Positions 45,964 to 55,351 of a DNA stretch of 64,000 nt are shown one piece after another. Under the pieces are notes generated by a model. That model was not told the DNA's origin, ran no database searches, and saw only the letters and a list, made by a program, of their open reading frames with translations. Made by a program: the position numbers and the translations under genes. The stretch spans positions 45,333 to 109,332 of the forward strand of contig CANPVZ010000013.1 in assembly GCA_947581855.1 (NCBI GenBank), written 5' to 3'. This stretch comes from an uncultured Phocaeicola sp. (GTDB taxonomy: Bacteria; Bacteroidota; Bacteroidia; Bacteroidales; Bacteroidaceae). Positions within the stretch are counted from its first letter, which is position 1; the number at the start of each line of letters is the position of its first letter.

Positions 45964-47617
45964 AACTTAATCCTTTTATTTTAAACCATTCCAAATCTTG
46001 TTTTTCCAGACAATCCTTCAACCGACAAGCTTCATTATGATCATCTAAATAATATCGTTCCCGAAGATAAAACAGATTGCTCGCCAAAGAAAGAGAGTCA
46101 TTACGGTAACGAGTCTGAATACCTCCCATTCCCAATAAAGTATGGAAAATACAATGGCTACTTATAGGCGTATCACAATGGAGAGCCAATTGTTCACGTT
46201 CTTGCGAATGCAATGAATCATAAGCGGTCGAAGTCCAAATCAATAACGGTACATGCAATTGATAATAAGTAGGGTAAGGCGAGGCATGCAAAAAGAGATT
46301 CCGCTCATCATCAAAAATATCTTCTCCATGATCTGAAGTATAAAGCATAGCGGCACAAGCCTCCGTTTGTTTCAATAAACATATAATACTCGTCAGGAAA
46401 CGATCTGTTTCCCGAATAGAATTATCGTAGGCATTGACTAAAACAGAACGATATTTTTTCTCCGCATCCGTTATCCGATCCGGTAGAAAGTAAGCTTCTT
46501 TTTCCGAATAACGATCGTGATAATTAAAATGCGAACCATAGGTATGTAGCACAACAAACAAACGCAAATGCCCTTTCCCTAACACTCGCTTTAAATAATT
46601 CAGCAATTCTCCGTCTTCGGTTTTAGGACTTACCTCTTCACGGATAAAACAACATTCATCGGCTTGTTCTCCTAAAAAATCAATAAAAGAATGATTCCGT
46701 TGCTGGTTCGAATAAAAACAGGTATAATAACCAGCCTCTCTATAGGCAGCCAGAATACCTTTACTTTTATACAGCATTTCATAATTTTCAGCTCCAGCCG
46801 GAGAAAGTAGAATGGGAACACTTTTATGAGTCGTGTTACTTTGACTTAGTTCGTCTTTATAAACTAAAAGAGAAGCTTCCTGCTTCAACCCGGGATTAGT
46901 ATTCCGATAATAACCATATAATTCCCAGTTCATGGCTCTGCTGGTTTCTCCAATTACCATAACAATAATTTCCGGAATACTATCCTGATGAGTAGCCACC
47001 GCTTCATACCGGAAATCTTTTACAGCTTCTTTATAACCGTTAGTCACTTTACATCGTTCACTTGCCAAATGACCGTTATAACATACATTTACTGGAAATA
47101 AATCATCTTGCATTCGATAGGAAGGAGATGCGACATAACTGACAAATAACAGTAAAACACCTGCTAACAGCAACCCCAAAGAAATTTTTCTGTATCGTAA
47201 ACGAAATGAATACGGAAGAGAACTTTTACTTTGTATAGATAAAACGCCCGCCACCAATACAGGTATATAAATCCCCGACACTAAAGCTATGGCAGGTCCT
47301 AGTTGGGAAAGCAATTCTTGTACCTCACCCGCATTCGTGGTTACTAAATTAAGCCACATATCTACAGCTATTACTCCTTTTCCGAACAAATAAGTAAGAA
47401 CCAGCTGAAATGCGCCTAAAAACAATATCGGGAATAAAGACCACAATACTTTACCCGGCTTTGCGCTCCACGTCAAAAATAATCCATAAACAGATAAAGG
47501 CAATACGATTAAAGTGATTTTTCCCCATACACACATCGGCTCGGTAAAAGCCAATACCAGATTCGGAAAAATCAACACGGCCCAAAACAAATAGAAAAAG
47601 ATATATTGTTTTTTCAT
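45956..47617 (-). CDS. Phosphoethanolamine transferase (EptA/sulfatase family)
   Basis: A 553-residue inner-membrane protein. About five N-terminal hydrophobic segments (within residues 1-170) are followed by a periplasmic alkaline-phosphatase/sulfatase-fold domain. VMVIGETSRAMNWELYGY contains the Thr nucleophile and metal ligand Glu, and YTSDHGEDIFDD and FLHASPYP supply metal-binding Asp/His. It transfers phosphoethanolamine from phosphatidylethanolamine to a surface lipid or glycan, such as lipid A or core, which can lower susceptibility to cationic peptides. Substrate not determined. The first gene of a two-gene unit. Confidence 0.9.
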   Translation of the reverse strand: MKKQYIFFYLFWAVLIFPNLVLAFTEPMCVWGKITLIVLPLSVYGLFLTWSAKPGKVLWSLFPILFLGAFQLVLTYLFGKGVIAVDMWLNLVTTNAGEVQELLSQLGPAIALVSGIYIPVLVAGVLSIQSKSSLPYSFRLRYRKISLGLLLAGVLLLFVSYVASPSYRMQDDLFPVNVCYNGHLASERCKVTNGYKEAVKDFRYEAVATHQDSIPEIIVMVIGETSRAMNWELYGYYRNTNPGLKQEASLLVYKDELSQSNTTHKSVPILLSPAGAENYEMLYKSKGILAAYREAGYYTCFYSNQQRNHSFIDFLGEQADECCFIREEVSPKTEDGELLNYLKRVLGKGHLRLFVVLHTYGSHFNYHDRYSEKEAYFLPDRITDAEKKYRSVLVNAYDNSIRETDRFLTSIICLLKQTEACAAMLYTSDHGEDIFDDERNLFLHASPYPTYYQLHVPLLIWTSTAYDSLHSQEREQLALHCDTPISSHCIFHTLLGMGGIQTRYRNDSLSLASNLFYLRERYYLDDHNEACRLKDCLEKQDLEWFKIKGLSYE

Positions 47618-48034
47618 TCAAAAATCTTATTTATTATTATCTATTTAAATTTCAAATACTTCAGCTGTAGATAAAGCGAGATCGTTCGTCCCTGTAAAAC
47701 GCACATCAAAACATACATTCCCATTCTTTTCACAGCTCTAATGATACCTCATTTTTGTATTCAAAAGTATTTATCAGTCTTATAAAACGTTCCAATTCAA
47801 AAAAATATTCCTTAGCATCCATTACTAATGGTTCATTCTAATGCCGAAAAGATTATTTTTAACACAAAGGAAAGGAATATTTCCTGTAATAGAACGCTCG
47901 AGAAAGACATTTTTCTTCTTATCAGACCTTTATTACGAATAATAGAGAAAAAAAGACCACTTAAAAAAGTCTTCAATTGCTCAAAACAAATTTAAGAAAC
48001 TTGTTAAATCATAAAAAGGAACAAAAAATAGAAT
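47618..48034. other. Intergenic region between divergent genes
   Basis: About 420 AT-rich bases between the starts of the phosphoethanolamine transferase gene (minus) and msrA (plus). It should contain both promoters; only the msrA -7 element is convincing. No gene or repeat seen. Confidence 0.45.
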
Positions 48035-48042
48035 TATCTTTG
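48035..48042 (+). promoter_or_regulatory. Putative -7 element of msrA
   Basis: TATCTTTG matches TAnnTTTG, 33 bases upstream of the msrA ATG. The nearest TTG upstream is at 48001-48003, further than usual. Confidence 0.5.
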
Positions 48043-48075
48043 CTTCCACCTTAACTCAGATAAAATAAAAAGAAA

Positions 48076-48588
48076 ATGGAACAATTACGGGAAATTTATT
48101 TTGCAGGAGGATGTTTCTGGGGAACAGAACACTTCTTTAAACAGATCAGAGGCGTTGAAAATACAGAAGTCGGATATGCAAACGGAAATATCGAAAATCC
48201 AACTTATCAACAGGTTTGTACCGATACCACCGGATTTGCAGAAACCGTAAGAGTTTTCTATAATCCGGAAACCGTATCATTAAAACTCTTGTTGGAACTC
48301 TTCTTTAAAACAATCGACCCGACCAGTGTAAACCGTCAAGGAGGAGATATAGGGACACAGTATAGAACCGGAATCTATTATACAAACCGAGAAGACCGCA
48401 TTGTCATTGAAAAAGCTATTAACGAACTCGCACAGCACTATCAGGCTCCTATCGTTATAGAGATAAAACCCCTCCTCAACTTCTATAACGCTGAAAACTA
48501 TCATCAAGACTATTTAGATAAAAATGCAGGAGGATATTGTCATATCCGCCCGGAACTTTTTAAAATAGCACGCGATGCTAACCAATAA
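48076..48588 (+). CDS. msrA: Peptide methionine-S-sulfoxide reductase
   Basis: A 170-residue cytoplasmic enzyme. IYFAGGCFWGTEHFF holds the catalytic Cys and the GCFWG motif, and PTYQQVCTDTTGFAE and VNRQGGDIGTQYRTGIYY match MsrA. It reduces the S-form of methionine sulfoxide in proteins with thioredoxin. No MsrB domain is fused. Overlaps or nearly abuts the next gene, a response regulator, so both may be one unit. Confidence 0.96.
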   Translation: MEQLREIYFAGGCFWGTEHFFKQIRGVENTEVGYANGNIENPTYQQVCTDTTGFAETVRVFYNPETVSLKLLLELFFKTIDPTSVNRQGGDIGTQYRTGIYYTNREDRIVIEKAINELAQHYQAPIVIEIKPLLNFYNAENYHQDYLDKNAGGYCHIRPELFKIARDANQ

Positions 48589-48616
48589 AACGCACGAACT
48601 CATACAACAGCTAAAC

Positions 48617-49960
48617 ATGGACAGACTACTGATTATAGACGATGAAGACCAAATACGGAGATTGCTGACCAGAATGATGGAACTGGAAGGATATGAAGTT
48701 TTTCAAGCAGCAGATTGCCATACCGGCCTTAAACAACTAGAACATCTTCATCCCGATGTGACCCTTTGCGATGTATATCTTCCAGATGGAAACGGAGTAG
48801 AGCTTATTCCTAAAATGAAAAAAATCTCCAACGACACCGAAATCATTATGCTTACAGCTCACGGAAATATATCGGACGGGGTACAGGCAATAAAGAACGG
48901 TGCTTTTGACTATCTCACGAAAGGGAACGATAATAACAAAATCATCCCTCTCATCAACCGAGCTATGGAAAAGGCCAAGTCTAATAAGCAACAGGTTCAA
49001 CAGGAAAACAAAGAAACGGAGTATCCACATTCATTCAACACCATTTTGGGAGAATCCGAATCCTTTAAAGCAACAATGGCTTTAGCCGAAAAAGTATCTA
49101 TAACAGACGTGCCAGTACTATTAACTGGAGAAACTGGTACCGGAAAAGAAGTGTTTGCCCAGTCTATCCATCAAAATAGCCCAAGGAAGAATAAGAATTT
49201 TATTGCCATCAATTGCTCTGCTTTTAGCAAAGAACTACTCGAAAGCGAAATATTCGGACATAAAGCAGGTTCATTTACCGGTGCCATAAAAGATAAAAAA
49301 GGGCTATTTGAAGAAGCAAACCACGGAACGCTCTTTTTAGACGAAATTGGAGAAATGGCTTTCGAATTACAAGCTAAATTACTGAGAGTTTTAGAGACCG
49401 GAGAATATATCAAAATAGGCGATACCAAACCTACTAAGATAGACATACGAATTATCTCAGCTACCAATCGAAATCTGAAGAAAGAAATAGAGAACGGAAA
49501 TTTCCGGGAAGATTTATTTTACCGCCTTTCCGTATTCCAAATTCACCTACCTCCTTTACGAGAAAGAAAAGGAGACATCAAACTGCTGGCAAACGCTTTT
49601 ATACAAAAGTTTTCCACACAACTCAAAAAAACAATAGAAGACATTTCACCTGAGTATATGAACGCTTTGGAAACAGCCCAATGGAAAGGAAACGTACGCG
49701 AACTACGTAATGTAGTAGAACGAAGCCTGATTGTTTGTGACAAACGGTTAACCTTGCAAGACTTACCTATCGATATGCAGGCAAACAGCAGAACAAATTT
49801 ACATGAAAACAATTGTCCTGAATTTGAACTGTCTGCTATGGAAAAACGACATATAATTAAAGTACTTCAATATACAAAAGGGAACAAAACCGAAGCTTCA
49901 CGCTTATTGAAAATAGGTTTAACTACTTTATACAGAAAAATTGAAGAGTACGGAATTTAA
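48617..49960 (+). CDS. Sigma-54-dependent response regulator (NtrC family)
   Basis: ATG at 48617 starts the receiver domain directly (MDRLLIIDDEDQIRRLLTR). An earlier in-frame ATG at 48575 would overlap msrA. Receiver about residues 1-120 with phospho-Asp in TLCDVYLPDG. AAA+ domain with TGETGTGKEVFAQ (Walker A), GSFTGAIKDKKG (the GAFTGA-type sigma-54 loop, Ser for Ala) and GTLFLDEIGEM. The C-terminal Fis-type helix-turn-helix includes GNKTEASRLLKIGLTTLYRKIEEY. It activates RNA polymerase with RpoN. No histidine kinase is adjacent, so it is an orphan here. Confidence 0.95.
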   Translation: MDRLLIIDDEDQIRRLLTRMMELEGYEVFQAADCHTGLKQLEHLHPDVTLCDVYLPDGNGVELIPKMKKISNDTEIIMLTAHGNISDGVQAIKNGAFDYLTKGNDNNKIIPLINRAMEKAKSNKQQVQQENKETEYPHSFNTILGESESFKATMALAEKVSITDVPVLLTGETGTGKEVFAQSIHQNSPRKNKNFIAINCSAFSKELLESEIFGHKAGSFTGAIKDKKGLFEEANHGTLFLDEIGEMAFELQAKLLRVLETGEYIKIGDTKPTKIDIRIISATNRNLKKEIENGNFREDLFYRLSVFQIHLPPLRERKGDIKLLANAFIQKFSTQLKKTIEDISPEYMNALETAQWKGNVRELRNVVERSLIVCDKRLTLQDLPIDMQANSRTNLHENNCPEFELSAMEKRHIIKVLQYTKGNKTEASRLLKIGLTTLYRKIEEYGI

Positions 49961-50186
49961 CTACTTCGTCCCAATCCATTCTAATTTGAAAAGCCTATGA
50001 AATTCAAAATAGAAACTAATAGTTGACAATTCCATAAATTAAGATCTCTTTTAAAATAAATCTCCTTGTCCTTACCTTATGTTATAATAAATCAGGGCTC
50101 AGACAAGAGCATTATAATGTTTTAATTTATGTTTTTTATCAGACACAAAAATAAAAGGAAAAACAAATAATGAGGAAAAAGTTGAC

Positions 50187-50194
50187 TACTTTTG
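50187..50194 (+). promoter_or_regulatory. Putative -7 element of the secreted unknown/TauE unit
   Basis: TACTTTTG matches TAnnTTTG, 50 bases upstream of the ATG at 50244. No clear -33 TTG. Confidence 0.45.
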
Positions 50195-50243
50195 CAAACA
50201 GTTTGTTTTAGATTCATTACAAACCATTTATTCATTATAGATT

Positions 50244-50786
50244 ATGAAAAAGATATTCAGCATGTTTGCCTTACTGGCTATTACATTAAGTGCCATGGCA
50301 CAGGAAATTGTATACGATCGTACAAACGCAAACGGGGTACGCACCGTTATCTGTTCAGGAGTAAACACCGGTGTGTCCGAACAAATGGATGTTCATATAG
50401 CCCTAGCGGGATTCTACTACAAAGGGAGTGTAACATACTCACTCGCCGTAACAGTTGGTTCCAGTCACGATATCCAGATTCCGCAAGGAGGAAAATTGGT
50501 ATTGACCCTTAATAATGGAAAAGCAATAGAACTGACAAGCGTTGCAGGAGGAATATCCAAACTGGATGCCGTCGATGTGGATTTTGATGCCATATACGAA
50601 AGCCACAGTCGTTTTACCTATTACAATATCAAAAAGAAATATCTGAAGAAGCTTAATCAAGGCATAGCTGCCATAGACATCCAGCTCATGCCGCAAAGTT
50701 ATGCAATGGCTTTTAATTTGGACACTCTAGGCACATTATTAACCAATTCATACGCTATTATTAACCAAGCTTTCGGAAAGAAATAA
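50244..50786 (+). CDS. Secreted protein of unknown function
   Basis: A 180-residue protein with a clear signal peptide (KKIFSMFALLAITLSAMAQ). The mature part is beta-rich with little charge (VYDRTNANGVRTVICSG, YSLAVTVGSSHDIQIPQGG, KLVLTLNNGKAIELTS). No family recognised. It precedes a TauE/SafE permease gene by 14 bases, so a shared transcript is likely. Periplasmic or outer-membrane location. Confidence 0.75.
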   Translation: MKKIFSMFALLAITLSAMAQEIVYDRTNANGVRTVICSGVNTGVSEQMDVHIALAGFYYKGSVTYSLAVTVGSSHDIQIPQGGKLVLTLNNGKAIELTSVAGGISKLDAVDVDFDAIYESHSRFTYYNIKKKYLKKLNQGIAAIDIQLMPQSYAMAFNLDTLGTLLTNSYAIINQAFGKK

Positions 50787-50800
50787 ACCTAAAAAATAAC

Positions 50801-51556
50801 ATGGCAGAGCTGTCTTCCCTTTTCCAGACCGAATACGGCTGGATGATTGTATTTATTGCAGCCACACTTATCGGAATGTCTAAAACAGGAATACAAGGGA
50901 TGACAACTCTCGCCATACCATTCACCGCTTTGGCTTTCGGCGCCAAAGAATCCACCGGTGTCATCCTTCCGCTACTGTGCTTTTCAGACATCATAGCTGT
51001 CAGCTATTATCGAAGGCAAGCAGAATGGCGTTGCATTCTCAAAGTGTTGCCGATGGCCATCATCGGTTTTTTTATCGCCATAGGAGTAGACAAACTCATT
51101 CCATCCTCGCAGTTTAAATATCTGATGGCCTTTAGCATCCTGACGGTTATCGGAGTCATGATATGGCAAAAGTACAGAAAAAACAGCACGATGTGGGTAC
51201 GTAATCCTTTTGTAAGTGGTGCATTCGGACTCTTGGGAGGGTTCACTACCATGATAGGCAATGCTGCCGGTCCGGTTATGGCTGTTTACCTTCTTTCACT
51301 CCAGTTGCCTAAATATAGTTTTGTAGGCACAAACGCCTGGTTCTTTTTAGTTATCAACCTTCTAAAAATGCCTCTGCAAATATGGGTATGGCATAATATT
51401 ACTTCCTCCACGTTGCTGATAGATGCCTGCTGCATTCCTTTTATGCTAGTGGGTGCATTAATCGGCATCTGGTTCGTAAAGAAGCTCCCCGAAAAGAAAT
51501 ACCGAATGTTTATCACAATAGTGACCATACTTTCCACATTACTTTTGCTTTTATAG
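50801..51556 (+). CDS. TauE/SafE-family permease (sulfite exporter-like)
   Basis: A 251-residue membrane protein with about eight hydrophobic segments and the family's repeated G-rich half motifs: LIGMSKTGIQGMTTLAIPF in the first half and GLLGGFTTMIGNAAGPVMAVY in the second. Members move sulfite, sulfoacetate or other organosulfur anions across the inner membrane. Substrate unknown here. It converges on the thioredoxin-fold gene, with a shared terminator between. Confidence 0.9.
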   Translation: MAELSSLFQTEYGWMIVFIAATLIGMSKTGIQGMTTLAIPFTALAFGAKESTGVILPLLCFSDIIAVSYYRRQAEWRCILKVLPMAIIGFFIAIGVDKLIPSSQFKYLMAFSILTVIGVMIWQKYRKNSTMWVRNPFVSGAFGLLGGFTTMIGNAAGPVMAVYLLSLQLPKYSFVGTNAWFFLVINLLKMPLQIWVWHNITSSTLLIDACCIPFMLVGALIGIWFVKKLPEKKYRMFITIVTILSTLLLLL

Positions 51557-51601
51557 ATTGCCACTTTTCCGTTTTAAATAACCCGAGTCCATATAAAAAG
51601 C

Positions 51602-51634
51602 GAAGCCGCAAAGAAATCACTTCTTCACGGCTTC
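51602..51634. terminator. Bidirectional terminator
   Basis: GAAGCCG (51602-51608) pairs with CGGCTTC (51628-51634), with internal pairing in the loop region. On the minus strand a GCTTTTTAT tail follows. Lies between converging genes. Confidence 0.65.
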
Positions 51635-51670
51635 TTGATAAAATTAATATTTAAAAAGAGAGAGATTCTT

Positions 51671-52765
51671 CTATTTTGCACTCAGTTTTGATTCGATACT
51701 ATCCAAAACGCGTCCCGTCATCATAATGGTATTCGGACTCATCTCTTTCAAACGAGAACGGACAAACTGAGAAATGTCCTTCAATATAGTTACATCATTC
51801 GTAGCTATCAAACGGGTCAGATTCATTATCAGTAAGCCACGATCTGTCTGAGCCAAGTTATCATATTCACTTTTACATACCGACCAAAAAGTTGCATCAT
51901 CATCTTTTAGCCGGCTTTCTATCATACGGAACATCGGAGCATAAGGTTTCGCCTTTTCCTGATCCAAACACTGGATATTCCTTTTCAGCTCCTCATACTC
52001 ATCCATCTTAAACTTATTCTCACGGAACATGTAACCTGAAAAATAACTGATGACAGCCGCATGATACAAACGGCTCATTCTATCTAGAATGGCTTTCTGC
52101 ACGGACGCGTCAAATTCATTACGATGAGCTACCATAAATTGAGCTTTCGGGTCATCCCAAGTCATCGTATAACGAGTATAAATAAAAGCATTCGCAGCTT
52201 CTACACGTTGCGTATCCGTCAATGAATTGAAGTAATCATTAATAATCTGAAAGCCCTCATTTTCTTTCCCCTGCTCCATATTATAATAAGCATAACGATC
52301 CACTAATTCGGGAGTACGTTCACCCGAATTATAACGCTGAGCCATCCGTTCCGGTGATTGTTCAGGATCCAATCCTGCTTCAACTTTAGCAATGAAAGCA
52401 TCCGCATCCATCGCGCCTTTTATTTCTAGGCGCACTTTTTCATCGGAGTCCAATACCAAAAAAGTAGGATATGCCTTTACTTCAAATCGAGTAGCCAGTT
52501 CTTTTCCCTCTTTTTCAGCATTCAGCTTCACACATACGAATCTTTCATTGAAGAATTCGCCTACTTTTTTCTGAGGAAACACATCACGCGCCATCATCTT
52601 ACAAGGACCACACCAATCCGTATAAAAATCGATGAACACCAGTTTATTCTCTTGCTTTGCCGCAGCTATCGCCTCCCCAAAAGAGATGTGGCGGAAATTT
52701 GTCTGCGCAAGGGCTGTAAAGCCCATTGCACATAACATAATTGATAGTACTATTGATTTTTTCAT
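51671..52765 (-). CDS. Secreted thioredoxin-fold protein with helical C-terminal domain
   Basis: A 364-residue protein. Signal peptide about 1-20 (ALAQ). Thioredoxin domain about 22-130 with FYTDWCGPCKMM (active CGPC) and cis-Pro AYPTFLVLD. The remaining 230 residues are helical with no known motif. Likely a periplasmic disulfide reductase/isomerase. It follows the SusC/SusD locus on the same strand after a 122-base gap, and such proteins often sit at the end of similar loci. Confidence 0.9.
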   Translation of the reverse strand: MKKSIVLSIMLCAMGFTALAQTNFRHISFGEAIAAAKQENKLVFIDFYTDWCGPCKMMARDVFPQKKVGEFFNERFVCVKLNAEKEGKELATRFEVKAYPTFLVLDSDEKVRLEIKGAMDADAFIAKVEAGLDPEQSPERMAQRYNSGERTPELVDRYAYYNMEQGKENEGFQIINDYFNSLTDTQRVEAANAFIYTRYTMTWDDPKAQFMVAHRNEFDASVQKAILDRMSRLYHAAVISYFSGYMFRENKFKMDEYEELKRNIQCLDQEKAKPYAPMFRMIESRLKDDDATFWSVCKSEYDNLAQTDRGLLIMNLTRLIATNDVTILKDISQFVRSRLKEMSPNTIMMTGRVLDSIESKLSAK

Positions 52766-52887
52766 TTTTCTATTCTTAAAGATAATCGCTCTTCATTTCT
52801 TGATGGGATACATTTTTCCATTCTACAACTTTCATTTTGAGAAACTCCCATTCTCTTAAAAGGTGCTCCATCAAATATACCTGTAGA

Positions 52888-54447
52888 CTAAAAAGCTGAA
52901 TTCCTATACTCAACTTTCGCCACCTTTAAATCCGTATTCCATACATCCTTTTCGTGAGGAGTTATTTCAATTTTATTCGGGTCATCTGTTATTGTAAACT
53001 TCCGGACAATACCCTTCTCCGAAGCATTATATGTAGCTACAATGAGATCTGTCGGAGTATCATTCGAATTATAGTCCATAGCCAGATAAGTAATTTCACT
53101 TTGAAAGTCTTTTAACATCTTAGCATCTTTGCGGACATAATCATATCCCCATAATTGAGAACCTACAGCATAAAGCACAACAGATTGCATGGAGAAAAAA
53201 GCATAATGCGTTGCTTTCTCAAAATCAATAGCAACTGATAAATCCATCTCGTAAGCAAATTGTTTGGAGGGAGTTGTACTAGCAATAAAGCCATATACAT
53301 AATACGCTCCATTCGCATCCGTCATCAATGCATAAGAACGTCCGCTATTACCATAACCATTCTCTCCATAAACCAAAGTACGCACTGGAGAATAATGAGT
53401 CTGATCAAAATAGAACGGAGTTTCCGTATCATTTGAATACTTTCGGGAATAACTCGATGAATAATAATAAGAATTAAATCCTGTAAAACATTCATTTGTT
53501 TTATCGTACACCGTTACACGGTAGAAACCTTGAGAATTTCCCGGATAAAAAACATAAGGCGACACCTTATATAAATCGGATGAAGAAGCTGAATACCTAT
53601 TCACCGGGTTACCGTAGGCTTCAGGTTCGTCATATATGGAAGTTCCATAAATATCATGTTCTGTCAATAAAAGCCTATTGGTAGCAGACAAACTCTGATT
53701 CGACGAACCGAAAGCATGAGGATACGTATTTATAACTTTTAGAGGACGTGTAACCTCAATAGTCGGAAATATAAATTTATCTTCCGATATTTCTTCACGC
53801 ACATCAAATGAAGACTGAATGGACGAATATTCTATCGAATAAGAACCGGACTCTGTAACAGCCCAAAGAGAAACAGACTTATTATTCCAAGAACCACCGG
53901 AAAAGACCAAGTCTTGAGCCCCTTTCATATTTACTGAATTAGTAAATATATCTTTTACAACAACAGTATCCCGATCCTTTACCATACTGACAAAGTCCAT
54001 GCCACATGTTCCATCCGATTTATCGCCAAACAGATAGAAGCCTCGTACAAACTGACTTTGTGTGTTCAATTTTACACGTTTTTCCCATTTCAGATTAGTA
54101 GTTTTATCCTTTATCTGCAAATAAAGATAATACGTGCCGGGAGCTATATCTAAAGGATATTCCAGATTTTTCTCCGAACCAATATGCGTGTGAACATGAT
54201 CTGATACGCCATTATTACAAATAAACCAGTCATACTCCAACTTGCTTTCATCCAATTTACCCATAGAGCCTTCTATTACAGGAGATATAGATAACGTTTC
54301 CACATAAGAAAGTTTATTATATTCATCCTCTACATTAGAAACTACAGCTTCATTAATAGGTAAAAGTTCGTAATTTCCTTCGTCTTCAACGCACGACGAC
54401 AGTCCCCACAAGGTCATTATTCCATATAGTATATATTTCTTTTCCAT
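52888..54447 (-). CDS. PKD-like family surface lipoprotein
   Basis: A 519-residue protein with lipoprotein signal (YILYGIMTLWGLSSCVEDEG). It begins with PKD-like beta-sandwich sequence (LSYVETLSISPVIEGSMG, LEYDWFICNNGVSD, GTYYLYLQIKDKTTNLKWEK) and then propeller-like strands. It fits the PKD-like lipoproteins found next to SusC/SusD and DUF4843 genes. Probably a surface-exposed ligand-binding partner of the transporter. Ligand unknown. 17 bases after the DUF4843 gene. Confidence 0.85.
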   Translation of the reverse strand: MEKKYILYGIMTLWGLSSCVEDEGNYELLPINEAVVSNVEDEYNKLSYVETLSISPVIEGSMGKLDESKLEYDWFICNNGVSDHVHTHIGSEKNLEYPLDIAPGTYYLYLQIKDKTTNLKWEKRVKLNTQSQFVRGFYLFGDKSDGTCGMDFVSMVKDRDTVVVKDIFTNSVNMKGAQDLVFSGGSWNNKSVSLWAVTESGSYSIEYSSIQSSFDVREEISEDKFIFPTIEVTRPLKVINTYPHAFGSSNQSLSATNRLLLTEHDIYGTSIYDEPEAYGNPVNRYSASSSDLYKVSPYVFYPGNSQGFYRVTVYDKTNECFTGFNSYYYSSSYSRKYSNDTETPFYFDQTHYSPVRTLVYGENGYGNSGRSYALMTDANGAYYVYGFIASTTPSKQFAYEMDLSVAIDFEKATHYAFFSMQSVVLYAVGSQLWGYDYVRKDAKMLKDFQSEITYLAMDYNSNDTPTDLIVATYNASEKGIVRKFTITDDPNKIEITPHEKDVWNTDLKVAKVEYRNSAF

Positions 54448-54464
54448 ATATTTTATAATTTAAT

Positions 54465-55349
54465 TTATTTATAATACTCCTCAGGCGTTGTAAAGGGAGC
54501 CCATGCAGCAGCAGGGTCTAAAGTCGATAGCGCCATGAAGTACATCATTGTTCCATCCTCATCCAACACAGGATCATGCGCGGCAGCTTTCTCCAATAAA
54601 TACTTAGCCATCAACTGTCCTATAGCTTGTTGCCGTACTCTCGGCATCGTTTCCGAACTCGCATATTCCTCGAACGTAGTACCAGTTAATTCCATCATTA
54701 AACGAAATTTCTTAGCTGAGAACTTTCCAAAAAGTCCTAAACCAGTCGCATCATTACCGCTCCAAGTTGCCGGACGAGCCAGCACGTCATAGATGAATAA
54801 ATTATGCACTCCTGCATTTTTATTATAACTGAACATGGGGTTAAGAGTCTGCTCATAATACCGGGAAGCATCACCAAAACCATCATACTTCAACTTGAAA
54901 TGTTCATTTTCATGAAGCTGTAATTGCAACAAAAGCGTATCTCCGTTCATCCGTTCCGTTCTGTGGACCTTGATTGTCAGAGTTGTACTACTTTCTCCCG
55001 CCTTTATCACGCCCTCTTCCTGAAAGTTATCATAATCTGAGCCTGCTATAGCCGTAGTGCTGTCAGGATTTACCGTTACAGTAAAAGCACGATCATAATT
55101 CTTAGGCATTCCCGAAGCCATGACTTTAAATGACATTTCCACTTCATCGGGTATTAGGCTGCCAAAAGAGATTTCAGAAAAATCATAGTGTGCCCATCTC
55201 GAAGGAGTTATCCATGAAGATCCTCTACGCACATCAAAATAAAGACAATCTTCACCTTCATAATCCATCAATTCTTTTTCACAGCTAACCAACAAACAGA
55301 AGCTACAAAACAGAATACCAATATTGAATATATTTCTTTTCATGTTCAT
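54465..55349 (-). CDS. DUF4843-domain lipoprotein
   Basis: A 294-residue protein with lipoprotein signal (NIGILFCSFCLLVSCEKE). The body reads EDCLYFDVRRGSSWITPSRW, EVEMSFKVMASGMPKNYDR and FTVTVNPDSTTAIAGSDYD, the Calx-beta-like start of DUF4843 proteins, then LQLHENEHFKLK. These are encoded in many SusC/SusD loci and are thought to be surface accessory proteins. Two bases separate it from susD. Confidence 0.88.
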   Translation of the reverse strand: MNMKRNIFNIGILFCSFCLLVSCEKELMDYEGEDCLYFDVRRGSSWITPSRWAHYDFSEISFGSLIPDEVEMSFKVMASGMPKNYDRAFTVTVNPDSTTAIAGSDYDNFQEEGVIKAGESSTTLTIKVHRTERMNGDTLLLQLQLHENEHFKLKYDGFGDASRYYEQTLNPMFSYNKNAGVHNLFIYDVLARPATWSGNDATGLGLFGKFSAKKFRLMMELTGTTFEEYASSETMPRVRQQAIGQLMAKYLLEKAAAHDPVLDEDGTMMYFMALSTLDPAAAWAPFTTPEEYYK

Positions 55350-55351
55350 TT